The notes beneath the pieces were generated by a model. It worked only from the letters and a program-made list of their open reading frames with translations, searched no databases and was not told the origin of the DNA. The position numbers and the translations under genes were made by a program. DNA of 64,000 nt from Chelonobacter sp050613185 (GTDB lineage Bacteria; Pseudomonadota; Gammaproteobacteria; Enterobacterales; Pasteurellaceae): contig NZ_CP192511.1 in assembly GCF_050613185.1 (NCBI RefSeq), positions 1,178,001 to 1,242,000 of the forward strand, read 5' to 3'. Positions 15,481 to 23,625 of this stretch are shown piece by piece. The stretch's first letter is position 1, and the number at the start of each line of letters is the position of its first letter.

Positions 15481-16857
15481 TCAAATAAAGAACGGCGTCG
15501 GTTGGAATAGTTTTTCGATTTCCGGCACTTGCTTTTTATCGTTTAGGAACAACACGACATGATCGTTGTCTTCGATGATTAAATGATTACCGGCGATTAT
15601 CACTTGCTCATTACGTAAAATTGCGCCGATGGTACAGCCGCTTGGCAGTTTTAATTCGCTGATTTTACGCCCGACAATATGCGAGGTGTCGCGGTCACCG
15701 TGTGCCACGATTTCAATCGCTTCGGCATTACCTTTGCGTAGCGTCGCCACATTGCGCACGTCGCCTTTGCGCACGTGTCCGAGCAGGGCGGAAATGGTGG
15801 CTTGTTGCGGGGAAAAACCGATGTCAATGGTGCCGCCTTGAATCAGATTTAAATAGGCAATCCGTTGAATCAGCACCATTGCTTTGGTCGCACCCAGCCG
15901 TTTTGCCAACAGTGCCGCCATAATATTGGCTTCGTCGTCGCTGGTGAGCGCAATAAACACATCAATATTTTCAATATGTTCTTCAAACAACAGCGCTTGA
16001 TCGGAAGCGTCGCCGGCAAACACCATGGTTTTCGACAATTTTTCCGCTAATTGCTCCGCCCGTTGCGGATTGCGTTCAATCAGTTTGACGCGGCAGCGAT
16101 CTTCCAGGTATTTGGCAAGACCTGCGCCGATATTGCCGCCGCCGATAATCATCACCCGCCGATACGGGCGTTCCAAACGTTGCAATTCACTCATCACCGC
16201 ACGGATATACGGCGTGGCACAGATAAACACCACTTCGTCACCGGCTTCGATAATGGTCGAGGCTTGCGGGCGGATATAACGCTCCTGACGGGTAATCGAA
16301 ACAATGCGCGCGTCCAAGTGCGGTAAATGCTCTTTCAGTGCCGAAATGGCATAACCGACCAACGGACCGCCGTAGTAGGCTTTGACGGCGACCAAGCTAA
16401 TCCGCCCGTCGGCAAAATGGGCGATTTGCAACGCGCCGGGATAATCAATTAAACGGGCAATGTCATCAATCACCAATTTTTCCGGTGCGATAATATGGTC
16501 AATCGGGATCACATCGGCTTGGAATAGCTTCTCTTTCTCGCGGATATATTCGTTTTCGCGAATACGCGCAATTTTGCTCGGCGTGCCGAATAGGGTGTAA
16601 GCGATTTGACAGGCGACCATATTGTTCTCATCGGAACTGGTAACCGCCACCAACATATCGGCATCGGCCGCGCCGGCTTCGCGCAACACGCGCGGTGACG
16701 AACCGTTGCCGAGAATGACGCGCAGGTCGAATTTATCTTGCAACGTATTTAACCGTTCTTGGTTGCTGTCAATCACGGTAATATCGTTATCTTCGCTGAC
16801 CAAATTTTCCGCCAGCGTGCCGCCGACTTGCCCGGCACCGAGAATGATGATTTTCAT
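15481..16857 (-). CDS. trkA: Trk potassium uptake regulator TrkA
   Basis: A 458-residue peripheral membrane protein binding NAD(H) and gating the TrkH potassium channel. It has two RCK repeats. The first starts MKIIILGAGQVGGTLAENL, the second has RRVMIIGGGNIGAGLAKYLE. Each Rossmann domain is followed by a TrkA-C domain. It is last in the leftward order def-fmt-rsmB-trkA, 16 bases after rsmB, matching enterobacterial order. Confidence 0.96.
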   Translation of the reverse strand: MKIIILGAGQVGGTLAENLVSEDNDITVIDSNQERLNTLQDKFDLRVILGNGSSPRVLREAGAADADMLVAVTSSDENNMVACQIAYTLFGTPSKIARIRENEYIREKEKLFQADVIPIDHIIAPEKLVIDDIARLIDYPGALQIAHFADGRISLVAVKAYYGGPLVGYAISALKEHLPHLDARIVSITRQERYIRPQASTIIEAGDEVVFICATPYIRAVMSELQRLERPYRRVMIIGGGNIGAGLAKYLEDRCRVKLIERNPQRAEQLAEKLSKTMVFAGDASDQALLFEEHIENIDVFIALTSDDEANIMAALLAKRLGATKAMVLIQRIAYLNLIQGGTIDIGFSPQQATISALLGHVRKGDVRNVATLRKGNAEAIEIVAHGDRDTSHIVGRKISELKLPSGCTIGAILRNEQVIIAGNHLIIEDNDHVVLFLNDKKQVPEIEKLFQPTPFFI

Positions 16858-16873
16858 ACCTGTTTCTCTTGTT

Positions 16874-18181
16874 TTATGCTGTTTTGCTTAATTTAGCATA
16901 ATAAAAACCGTCGCCGCCATCGGCTTGCGGTAAAAATTGCCGCCCGCTTGCCTCAGGCTGCCCGAAAATCACCTCTAGTTTTGCGTTGCGATGTTGTGCC
17001 AAAAACGCCTCGATTTGTTGCTGATTTTCTTGTTTCAGAACCGAACAGGTGGCATAAACCAAGGTGCCGCCGACTTTTAAGCGAGCCCAAAGTGCGGTCA
17101 GAATCTGTTGTTGCAGTTGGCTCAGTCCGTCAATATCTTGTGCCTGACGTAACCATTTAATATCCGGGTGGCGACGGATCACGCCGGTTGCCGAGCAAGG
17201 CGCGTCAAGCAAAATCCGATCAAACTGCACCCCGTCGGCGAGCCATTGTTGCGGCTGTGACGCGTCGCCGCACACAATTTCCGCCTGTTGGTTTAGCCGC
17301 CGTAGATTGTCTTTCACCCGTTGCAAACGGCCGGCTTCAATGTCCAACGCCATCACCTTGGCTTGCGGCGCACGCTCTAAAATATGGGTGGTTTTGCCGC
17401 CCGGCGCGGCACAGGCATCGAGCACTGTTTCACCGTTTTGTGGATCGAGCAGTAACGCCGCCCATTGTGCGTGGCTGTCTTGTACCGTCACCCAACCTTG
17501 CTCAAAGTGCGGTAGCTGTTTCACCCCGACCGCACTTTGCAAACGAATGGCGCAATCCGGCGTACCGCTTTCGGCGGCAATGCCTTGTGCATTCAGCAAC
17601 CGTACATAATCTTGGCTTGAACAATGCCGTTGATTCACCCGCAGCCACATCGGCGGTTGTTGATTATTGGCTTCGACAATCTCACGCCATTGCTCCGGGT
17701 AATCTTGTTTTAAGCGATTAACCAGCCATTCCGGGTGCAGGGTTTGCCAATGCTTATCCACCACCGCCAAAATGGCGTCTTGTTCACGCAAAAAGCGGCG
17801 CAGAACGCCATTTAACAACGACCGGAAACCATCGGCTTTCAGGCTCTTGCCGGCGTTCACCACTTCATCAACCGCGGCATGCGACGGAATGCGCAGATAC
17901 AGCAATTGATACAAGCCGACCAACAGCAGACAATGTACAATTCGGGTTTTGCCTTTCAGCGGTTTTTGCACCAATAAGCCGATAATCCGCTCTAAGCGCG
18001 GCAAAGTGCGGCATACGCCGAAACAGATCGCTTGCAGCAACGGCAGATCTTGCGCTTTCACGTGGTTTGCGGCTTCCGGTAACAGCGCCGACAACGATTT
18101 ACCCTGATCGAGCACTTGCAGTAAAATCTGCGCCGCCGCGGCGCGGGCGGAAAGGGATTGGGATGTTTTGATTTTATTCAT
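16874..18181 (-). CDS. rsmB: 16S rRNA m5C967 methyltransferase RsmB
   Basis: A 435-residue SAM enzyme. The N-terminal NusB-like domain (residues about 10-140) is followed by the catalytic domain with VLDACAAPGGKTTHILE (SAM site), LDAPCSATGVIRRHPDIKW (PC motif cysteine) and YATCSVLKQEN (catalytic TC motif). It methylates cytosine 967 of 16S rRNA. It starts 12 bases after fmt. Confidence 0.96.
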   Translation of the reverse strand: MNKIKTSQSLSARAAAAQILLQVLDQGKSLSALLPEAANHVKAQDLPLLQAICFGVCRTLPRLERIIGLLVQKPLKGKTRIVHCLLLVGLYQLLYLRIPSHAAVDEVVNAGKSLKADGFRSLLNGVLRRFLREQDAILAVVDKHWQTLHPEWLVNRLKQDYPEQWREIVEANNQQPPMWLRVNQRHCSSQDYVRLLNAQGIAAESGTPDCAIRLQSAVGVKQLPHFEQGWVTVQDSHAQWAALLLDPQNGETVLDACAAPGGKTTHILERAPQAKVMALDIEAGRLQRVKDNLRRLNQQAEIVCGDASQPQQWLADGVQFDRILLDAPCSATGVIRRHPDIKWLRQAQDIDGLSQLQQQILTALWARLKVGGTLVYATCSVLKQENQQQIEAFLAQHRNAKLEVIFGQPEASGRQFLPQADGGDGFYYAKLSKTA

Positions 18182-18193
18182 AATTAAGCCTAA

Positions 18194-19153
18194 TTAAACC
18201 AAAGTGCGGTTGAGCGTAAACCACTCACGGCGCGAGTTGAGCAGATCCTGCGCGGACATCGGCTTTTTGCCTGCCGGTTGCAATTGGGTCAGGTTTAACA
18301 CGCCGTCGGCGGTGGCAATTTGAATGCCGTGTTTGTCCGCCGCCAAAATCGTACCCGCCGGTTGATCCACATGCGGCAGCACATTGGCTTGATAGACTTT
18401 GATCGTTTGCGGCTGCCGTTTTTCATCTTCGGTGACAAAATAGCTGATCGGCCACGGGTTAAAGGCACGGATACAGCGTTCCAATTGTGCCGCCGGCAGT
18501 TGCCAATCCAGTTTGGCCTCTTCTTTGCTTAACTTTTGCGCATAGTTGCTGCTGTTTTCGTCCTGCTTTTCCGGCGTGAACTGTCCGTTGTCCAAATTAT
18601 CTAATACCGCCAACAATGCGGGCGGCGCAAGCCGTGCCAGTTTATGGTACAACGAGGCGGACGTTTCGTCAGCCGCCAACGGGCAACGGACTTTGTGCAG
18701 CATATCGCCGGTGTCGAGGCCAAGATCCATCTGCATAATGGTGACGCCGCTTTCCGAATCGCCTGCCCAGACCGCTCTTTGAATCGGCGCTGCGCCACGC
18801 CAACGTGGTAACAATGAACCGTGCACGTTCAAACAGCCTAAGCGCGGTGCGTCCAATACCGCTTGCGGCAGCAGCAGACCGTATGCCACCACCACCATCA
18901 CATCGGCATTCAGTGCGGCAAGTTGCCGTTGTGCTTCGGCGTTACGCAACGATTTCGGCTGGTAAACCGGCAAGTTATGCCGTTGCGCCAGTTGTTTGAC
19001 CGCACTTGGCTGCAATTTTTTACCGCGCCCGGCCGGTTTGTCCGGTTGGGTATACACTGCGATCACATTATGGCGGCTGTCGAGTAAGGCTTGCAAATGC
19101 TGTGCTGCGAATTCCGGCGTGCCGGCAAAGATAATATTTAATGGTTTGCTCAT
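18194..19153 (-). CDS. fmt: Methionyl-tRNA formyltransferase
   Basis: A 319-residue enzyme that formylates initiator Met-tRNA with 10-formyl-tetrahydrofolate. The N-terminal domain has LNVHGSLLPRWRGAAPIQRA with the catalytic Asn-His and the conserved SLLP loop, and MDLGLDTGDM. The C-terminal OB-like domain begins near LDWQLPAAQLERCIRAFNPWP. def lies upstream, but 148 bases with a palindromic element separate them instead of the usual tight spacing. Confidence 0.97.
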   Translation of the reverse strand: MSKPLNIIFAGTPEFAAQHLQALLDSRHNVIAVYTQPDKPAGRGKKLQPSAVKQLAQRHNLPVYQPKSLRNAEAQRQLAALNADVMVVVAYGLLLPQAVLDAPRLGCLNVHGSLLPRWRGAAPIQRAVWAGDSESGVTIMQMDLGLDTGDMLHKVRCPLAADETSASLYHKLARLAPPALLAVLDNLDNGQFTPEKQDENSSNYAQKLSKEEAKLDWQLPAAQLERCIRAFNPWPISYFVTEDEKRQPQTIKVYQANVLPHVDQPAGTILAADKHGIQIATADGVLNLTQLQPAGKKPMSAQDLLNSRREWFTLNRTLV

Positions 19154-19186
19154 CGGTTATGCACTCCTCAAAATAGAGAAAAAAAT

Positions 19187-19285
19187 GAGAGGTTGAGATT
19201 GCTGACAAACTTACTTCTCTCCCTCCGTATACGGAGGGAGAGAAATGATTAGAGAAAGGGACTTTGTCATCAGCCTGAACCTCTC
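19187..19285. mobile_element. Small MITE-like palindromic element between def and fmt
   Basis: About 99 bp. The outer ends form imperfect 23-base inverted repeats: GAGAGGTTGAGATTGCTGAC at the left, and the complement of GTCATCAGCCTGAACCTCTC at the right, with four mismatches. At its centre is a perfect 30-base palindrome at 19215-19244 (TTCTCTCCCTCCGTA and its complement). No coding sequence is present. The right end also forms a hairpin GAACCTCTC-AAGC-GAGAGGTTC at 19277-19298. It could be a non-autonomous transposable element or a transcript-processing hairpin. Confidence 0.55.
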
Positions 19286-19301
19286 AAGCGAGAGGTTCGG
19301 C

Positions 19302-19814
19302 TTATTTTGCTTTCGCGGCTAAACGGTTTTGTTTTTCCATTTTTTGTCGAATGCGATCCCGTTTCAGCGGCGATAAATAATCGACAAACAGCACGCCGTT
19401 GAGGTGATCGATTTCATGCTGAATGCAGATTGCCAGCAGTTCGTCGGCTTCAAGGGTGAATTCTTTGCCGTGGCGATCCAAGGCTTTGACCGTGATTTTT
19501 TCCTTGCGCGGCACAAGCCCGCGACAGCCGGGAATCGACAAACAGCCTTCTTCAATCCCGGTTTCGCCGGAAGCGGCAAGCACTTCGGGATTAATCAACA
19601 CAATCTGATTTTGTTTATCGCCTTCGATATCAATGGTAATGATTTGTTGATGAATATCCACCTGTGTCGCCGCCAAGCCGATACCTTCGTCGTGGTACAT
19701 GGTGTCGAACATATCGTCAATAATCCGGCGGATTTCATCGTTCACCTCCGCCACCGGTACGGCTTTGGTGCGCAGCCGCTCATCAGGATATTTGACAACC
19801 GCTAAAATGCTCAT
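19302..19814 (-). CDS. def: Peptide deformylase
   Basis: A 170-residue metalloenzyme that removes the N-formyl group from new proteins. All three family motifs are present: GIGLAATQV, EGCLSIPG (metal-binding Cys) and HEIDHLNG (two metal-binding His and catalytic Glu). It is first of the def-fmt-rsmB-trkA series. Confidence 0.97.
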   Translation of the reverse strand: MSILAVVKYPDERLRTKAVPVAEVNDEIRRIIDDMFDTMYHDEGIGLAATQVDIHQQIITIDIEGDKQNQIVLINPEVLAASGETGIEEGCLSIPGCRGLVPRKEKITVKALDRHGKEFTLEADELLAICIQHEIDHLNGVLFVDYLSPLKRDRIRQKMEKQNRLAAKAK

Positions 19815-19973
19815 AATCGTTTCTCTATTTTGTTTGTGTTATAGTTAATCGGTTATTGTAGCGATTTTTACGCGATAAAGAAATATCCGCTTGCTTTGAC
19901 AACCAATCGCATTTGCTGTGGTCTAAACTAAGCAGTTATTTTATTAAAGGGAATTTTATTAAGGGGAATGATT

Positions 19974-20645
19974 ATGTTTAAAAAAACATTTATTGCGCTG
20001 TTAACCGCAACCGCACTTTTCGCCGGCTTGTCGACGGCGTATGCGGCCGATACGCAAGTGCAGTTTAAAAAAGGACAAACTGCCGCGACTTACAGTGGCA
20101 AAATCAAAGGCAGCGAGTATGACAGCTATTTCTTCACCGCCAAACAAGGGCAAGTACTGAAAGTGGATTTGGACACCAAGGCGCACGCCGAAGTGGTGCT
20201 GTTCGGACAAGATAATTTCGTTGCCGGAGACAATTATGTGCTGCCGCAAAGTGGTAAATATGAAGTGCGGGTACTGCAAATGCGCACCTTTGCCCGCCGT
20301 GGCGCGCAATCGCCGTATTCCTTGACGATTACGATTGAAAACAGCGGCGCGAAAAATACGCCGGCGGCGCAATCACCGCAAAGCGACAGTGCCATATACA
20401 AACAACGGTACAGCTGTAAAGATAACAAGGTATTGGAAGTAGTGTATATGAACGCTCCTGATGTAAATTATGCCGTGATTAATCAGGGCGGCGAGATGAT
20501 CCCGATGAACATTATGCCGATGGCATCCGGCGCCAATTACGCCTCGATTGATCAACATCATGCCTATAAACTTTACACCAAAGGCAACAGCGCCTTCTTG
20601 GAGCAAGATGATAAACCGGTGTTGAGTGATTGTGTGGAAGAATGA
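19974..20645 (+). CDS. Secreted two-domain lysozyme inhibitor: PliG-like plus MliC-like
   Basis: A 223-residue exported protein with a signal peptide (KKTFIALLTATALFAGLSTAYA). Residues about 26-122 resemble PliG, the periplasmic g-type lysozyme inhibitor: QFKKGQTAATYSGKIKGSEYD, then a glycine-bounded KYEVRVLQMRTFARR. Residues about 143-223 resemble MliC/PliC c-type inhibitors: YSCKDNKVLEVVY, MASGANYASI, YTKGNSAFLE and a final Cys in LSDC that would pair with the first. It appears to combine two inhibitor specificities. AAGGGG sits 7 bases before the ATG at 19974, so the ATG at 19968 is less likely. The downstream FUSC gene overlaps its end by 20 bases. Confidence 0.72.
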   Translation: MFKKTFIALLTATALFAGLSTAYAADTQVQFKKGQTAATYSGKIKGSEYDSYFFTAKQGQVLKVDLDTKAHAEVVLFGQDNFVAGDNYVLPQSGKYEVRVLQMRTFARRGAQSPYSLTITIENSGAKNTPAAQSPQSDSAIYKQRYSCKDNKVLEVVYMNAPDVNYAVINQGGEMIPMNIMPMASGANYASIDQHHAYKLYTKGNSAFLEQDDKPVLSDCVEE

Positions 20646-21600
20646 TATTTCCGCGTGGTGCGGCGCAATTTATTGGCGTGAAGCCTTTTTAGGCGTGCCG
20701 GGTATTATTTTAGTTCTGACCCTCAGCGGCATATTCAATGGCACGCAGTTGATGGTGATGTTGGGTGCCGCGTTTTCAGTTGCCTTTGGTGCCGCGCGCA
20801 CCTTGGGCAAACGGCGTTGGGGCGCGATGTTGGCGGCGGTGTTGGGCATGGCGGTTGCCGCCTTTATCGGCTCGATAGCCGGCTTTCATCCGCCGTTAAT
20901 GCTGATCTTAACCGCACTTTTAGCCGCCGCCTGTGCCGCGTTGGCAAGTTACGACAACAGTTTATGGTGGGTGATGTTGCAGGTCGGCGTGGCGTTTATG
21001 ATTGCCGGTTACTACCCAAACCACAGCGAACACGCCGCTTTACGCGCACTGGCGGTGTTGTTTGGCGGGCTGTTGCAAATCGGCTGTACGATGTTGTTTG
21101 CGCATTTAAGCCCGAAAAATGCCGCACCACTGCCCGATAGTCCGCCGATTGCCAAGAATCAATCTTGGCGCTTTGTGGTGGCGATCGCTCTTGCCGTTGC
21201 CGCAGCCTTATACAGTGCGCAATATTTCGGTTTAAAAAATGACTACTGGGCGCCGATGTCGGCATTTTTGATTCTCCGTCCGGTTGCACAAGCCACGCTC
21301 ACACGCGGTATTAACCGTTTAATCGGTACATTGCTCGGCTGTGTGGTGGCAACTTTGCTGATTTATGCTTTTCACGATAACTTGCCGATATTGGTCTTTT
21401 TTCTGCTTTTAACCGTTGCCGGCGCATTGGCAATGCAACGGGCGCACTATGGGCTGTTCAGTTTTATGGTCTCTGCCACCATTGTATTGTTGATTGCGCT
21501 CGGTCATGGCGATCCGATTGCCACCACCGAACATCGCCTTATCGCCACCTTACTCGGCGGTGCTATTGCAATAGCAATGGCGAAACTGTTTCGGCTTTAA
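20626..21600 (+). CDS. FUSC family membrane protein
   Basis: A 324-residue membrane protein with many hydrophobic helices in two blocks around a short soluble stretch (LSPKNAAPLPDSPPIAKNQ). The second block, YFGLKNDYWAPMSAFLILRPVAQATLTRGINRLIGTLLG, carries the FUSC-type signature found in fusaric acid and aromatic acid exporters. It lacks the large cytosolic domain of full-length AaeB/YccS proteins. Translation probably starts at GTG 20626, within the end of the lysozyme-inhibitor gene. The substrate is unknown. Confidence 0.68.
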   Translation: MIVWKNDISAWCGAIYWREAFLGVPGIILVLTLSGIFNGTQLMVMLGAAFSVAFGAARTLGKRRWGAMLAAVLGMAVAAFIGSIAGFHPPLMLILTALLAAACAALASYDNSLWWVMLQVGVAFMIAGYYPNHSEHAALRALAVLFGGLLQIGCTMLFAHLSPKNAAPLPDSPPIAKNQSWRFVVAIALAVAAALYSAQYFGLKNDYWAPMSAFLILRPVAQATLTRGINRLIGTLLGCVVATLLIYAFHDNLPILVFFLLLTVAGALAMQRAHYGLFSFMVSATIVLLIALGHGDPIATTEHRLIATLLGGAIAIAMAKLFRL

Positions 21601-21645
21601 CGGATTTTGCGATCCCCATTCCAAAAATAATCTGTGTGATAAGGC

Positions 21646-21684
21646 AAAAACGGTGAGGTTTGAGAAAATCACTCACCGTTTTTT
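21646..21684 (+). terminator. Terminator after the FUSC gene
   Basis: AAAAACGGTGAG and CTCACCGTTTTTT form a 12-bp stem with a 14-base loop and a T-rich tail. The in-frame TTG at 21660 upstream of dprA lies inside this hairpin, so dprA more likely starts at 21705. Confidence 0.8.
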
Positions 21685-21704
21685 CTTTTGTGAAGATGAT
21701 CCCA

Positions 21705-22829
21705 ATGCCGTTAGAACTATTACTTCGTTTAAATCAAATTCCGCAACTGGGCGCAAGTGCGGTACTACGTTTATTAAAACGCGTAGCGATGACCGATCTT
21801 TTGAATTATCGCTCCCCCGAATTGGCAGCGTTGGGCTGGAATGCGGCGCAAATTCAGCGTTGGTTGCAGCCGAAGCAGGAATATATTGAACCGGTTTTGG
21901 CGTGGCAGGCGCAAAGTGCGGTCAATCAGGTGATGACAATTTTTGATGAAGATTATCCTTATCTACTGAAACAGAGCGGTTCTGCACCGTTATTGTTATA
22001 TCTGCAAGGCGACCGCACTTTGTTGGGTGAGCGGCAAATTGCAATGGTCGGCAGCCGCCATTGTTCCGATTATGGCGAATATTGGGCGCGCTATTTTGCC
22101 TCGCAACTCAGCCAGCACGGCTTGGTGATTACCAGTGGCATGGCGTTGGGTATCGACAGTTACAGCCACCAAGCCGCCCTCGACAGCGGCGGCAAAACCA
22201 TTGCGGTGCTCGGCAGCGGTTTAAATCAGCTTTACCCGAAACGCAACTGCCGACTGGCGCAACAGATTATCGAGCAAGGCGCGTTAGTCAGCGAATTTAT
22301 CCCCGATCAAGCGCCGTTGGCGGAAAATTTCCCGCGTCGCAATCGGATCATCAGTGGTTTGAGTTTGGCAACCTTGGTGGTTGAAGCCGACATCAAGAGC
22401 GGTTCGTTAATCACCGCCCGTTATGCCCTCGAACAAAACCGCGATGTGTTCGCCCTGCCCGGCGCAATTCAAAACCAATTCAGCCGCGGCTGCCACGCTT
22501 TGATTAAACAGGGTGCATTGCTGGTGGAGAGTTATCAAGATATTTTGGAAAACCTAAGCCGCGACTATTCGCCTTACACCGCACTTGCCGCACCGCCCAA
22601 AAAACAGCCTGACGTTGTGCCGAAGTCAGTAGAAAAACCGGTAGCAACGCAGCCAAAACAGGAAGTCAGCCATCCCGAACTCTACCGCTATATCGGTTTC
22701 CAAGCGATCAGCCCCGACGACCTCGCCACCGCCGCCAATTTACCGATCACCAACGTGCTGTCACAACTGTTGGAATTGGAATTAGAGGGCGTGATTCGGA
22801 GTGTCAGTGGGGGGTATTGTCGGATTTAA
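21705..22829 (+). CDS. dprA: DNA processing protein DprA (competence)
   Basis: A 374-residue protein that loads RecA onto incoming single-stranded DNA during natural transformation. The extended Rossmann core reads MVGSRHCSDYGEYWARYFA, ITSGMALGIDSYSHQAAL and IAVLGSGLNQLYPKRN, and RRNRIISGLS follows. A C-terminal winged-helix region (ISPDDLATAANLPITNVLSQLLELELEG) ends the protein. Its presence agrees with the many uptake signals in the window. Four copies of the uptake core lie inside or near the gene. Confidence 0.95.
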   Translation: MPLELLLRLNQIPQLGASAVLRLLKRVAMTDLLNYRSPELAALGWNAAQIQRWLQPKQEYIEPVLAWQAQSAVNQVMTIFDEDYPYLLKQSGSAPLLLYLQGDRTLLGERQIAMVGSRHCSDYGEYWARYFASQLSQHGLVITSGMALGIDSYSHQAALDSGGKTIAVLGSGLNQLYPKRNCRLAQQIIEQGALVSEFIPDQAPLAENFPRRNRIISGLSLATLVVEADIKSGSLITARYALEQNRDVFALPGAIQNQFSRGCHALIKQGALLVESYQDILENLSRDYSPYTALAAPPKKQPDVVPKSVEKPVATQPKQEVSHPELYRYIGFQAISPDDLATAANLPITNVLSQLLELELEGVIRSVSGGYCRI

Positions 22830-22934
22830 ACAAGTTTGTTTTTAAAATAATAATTGATTTAAGAACCGCACTTTTGCCGAAAAATTCAATTCAGGATAAG
22901 ATAGCCGTATTTATCACTTATCAACGGCAACTCT

Positions 22935-23483
22935 ATGCATAAACGACCGCTTTTTGAAACCCCACGCCATACCGAACTTTGTCCGAAGTGCGGTGCGGCG
23001 TTGCAGTTGCGGCAGGGGAAAAAAGGGCTGTTTTTGGGCTGTAGCGCATATCCGAACTGTGATTACCTCAAGCCGTTGCAACACAGCGAAAGCAAGGTGC
23101 TGAAAGTGTTGCCGCAAGCCTGTCCCGAATGCGGCAATGCGTTGGTGCTGAAACAGGGGCATTACGGCATGTTTATCGGCTGTAGCCATTTTCCCGATTG
23201 CCACTATATTGCCCATGACGAAAGCCAAAACCCGCCCGAGAGTGAAGCGGAACTCGCCTGCCCGTCGTGTAAAAAAGGGCATTTGGTGGCGCGGCGCGGG
23301 CGGCAGGGCAAGGTGTTTTATGGTTGTGATCAATTTCCTGCCTGCCGTTTTAATTTGGCGCACAAACCCGAAGCGCAATCTTGTCCGAAGTGCGGTTATC
23401 CGTTGGCTTTTTATCGACACGATCAGCATTATCAATGTTGTAATAAAGCTTGTCGTCATCAATTTCATCCGGAATCGGCTTAA
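22935..23483 (+). CDS. Topoisomerase-type DNA-binding zinc-finger protein (YrdD-like)
   Basis: A 182-residue protein made of four tandem C4 zinc-ribbon modules like those at the C-terminus of topoisomerase I. Each begins CPKC, CPEC, CPSC or CPKC; the first two close with CSAYPNC and CSHFPDC, the third with CDQFPAC, and the fourth with CNKAC. No topoisomerase catalytic domain is attached. In E. coli the similar yrdD lies near tsaC and aroE; here they follow after one transporter gene. Confidence 0.85.
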   Translation: MHKRPLFETPRHTELCPKCGAALQLRQGKKGLFLGCSAYPNCDYLKPLQHSESKVLKVLPQACPECGNALVLKQGHYGMFIGCSHFPDCHYIAHDESQNPPESEAELACPSCKKGHLVARRGRQGKVFYGCDQFPACRFNLAHKPEAQSCPKCGYPLAFYRHDQHYQCCNKACRHQFHPESA

Positions 23484-23625
23484 TAGCACAACTTGGCGGA
23501 TAAAAATGTGATCGAGGTTAAAAAAATGTTATTAAAAGCCCTATATTCCTAGGTTTTATTGTAAGCTCTAACTGCTTTAACATATTTTAGTCTGGTTTTA
23601 TGTCTAAATATAGGGGGGTATTTTA

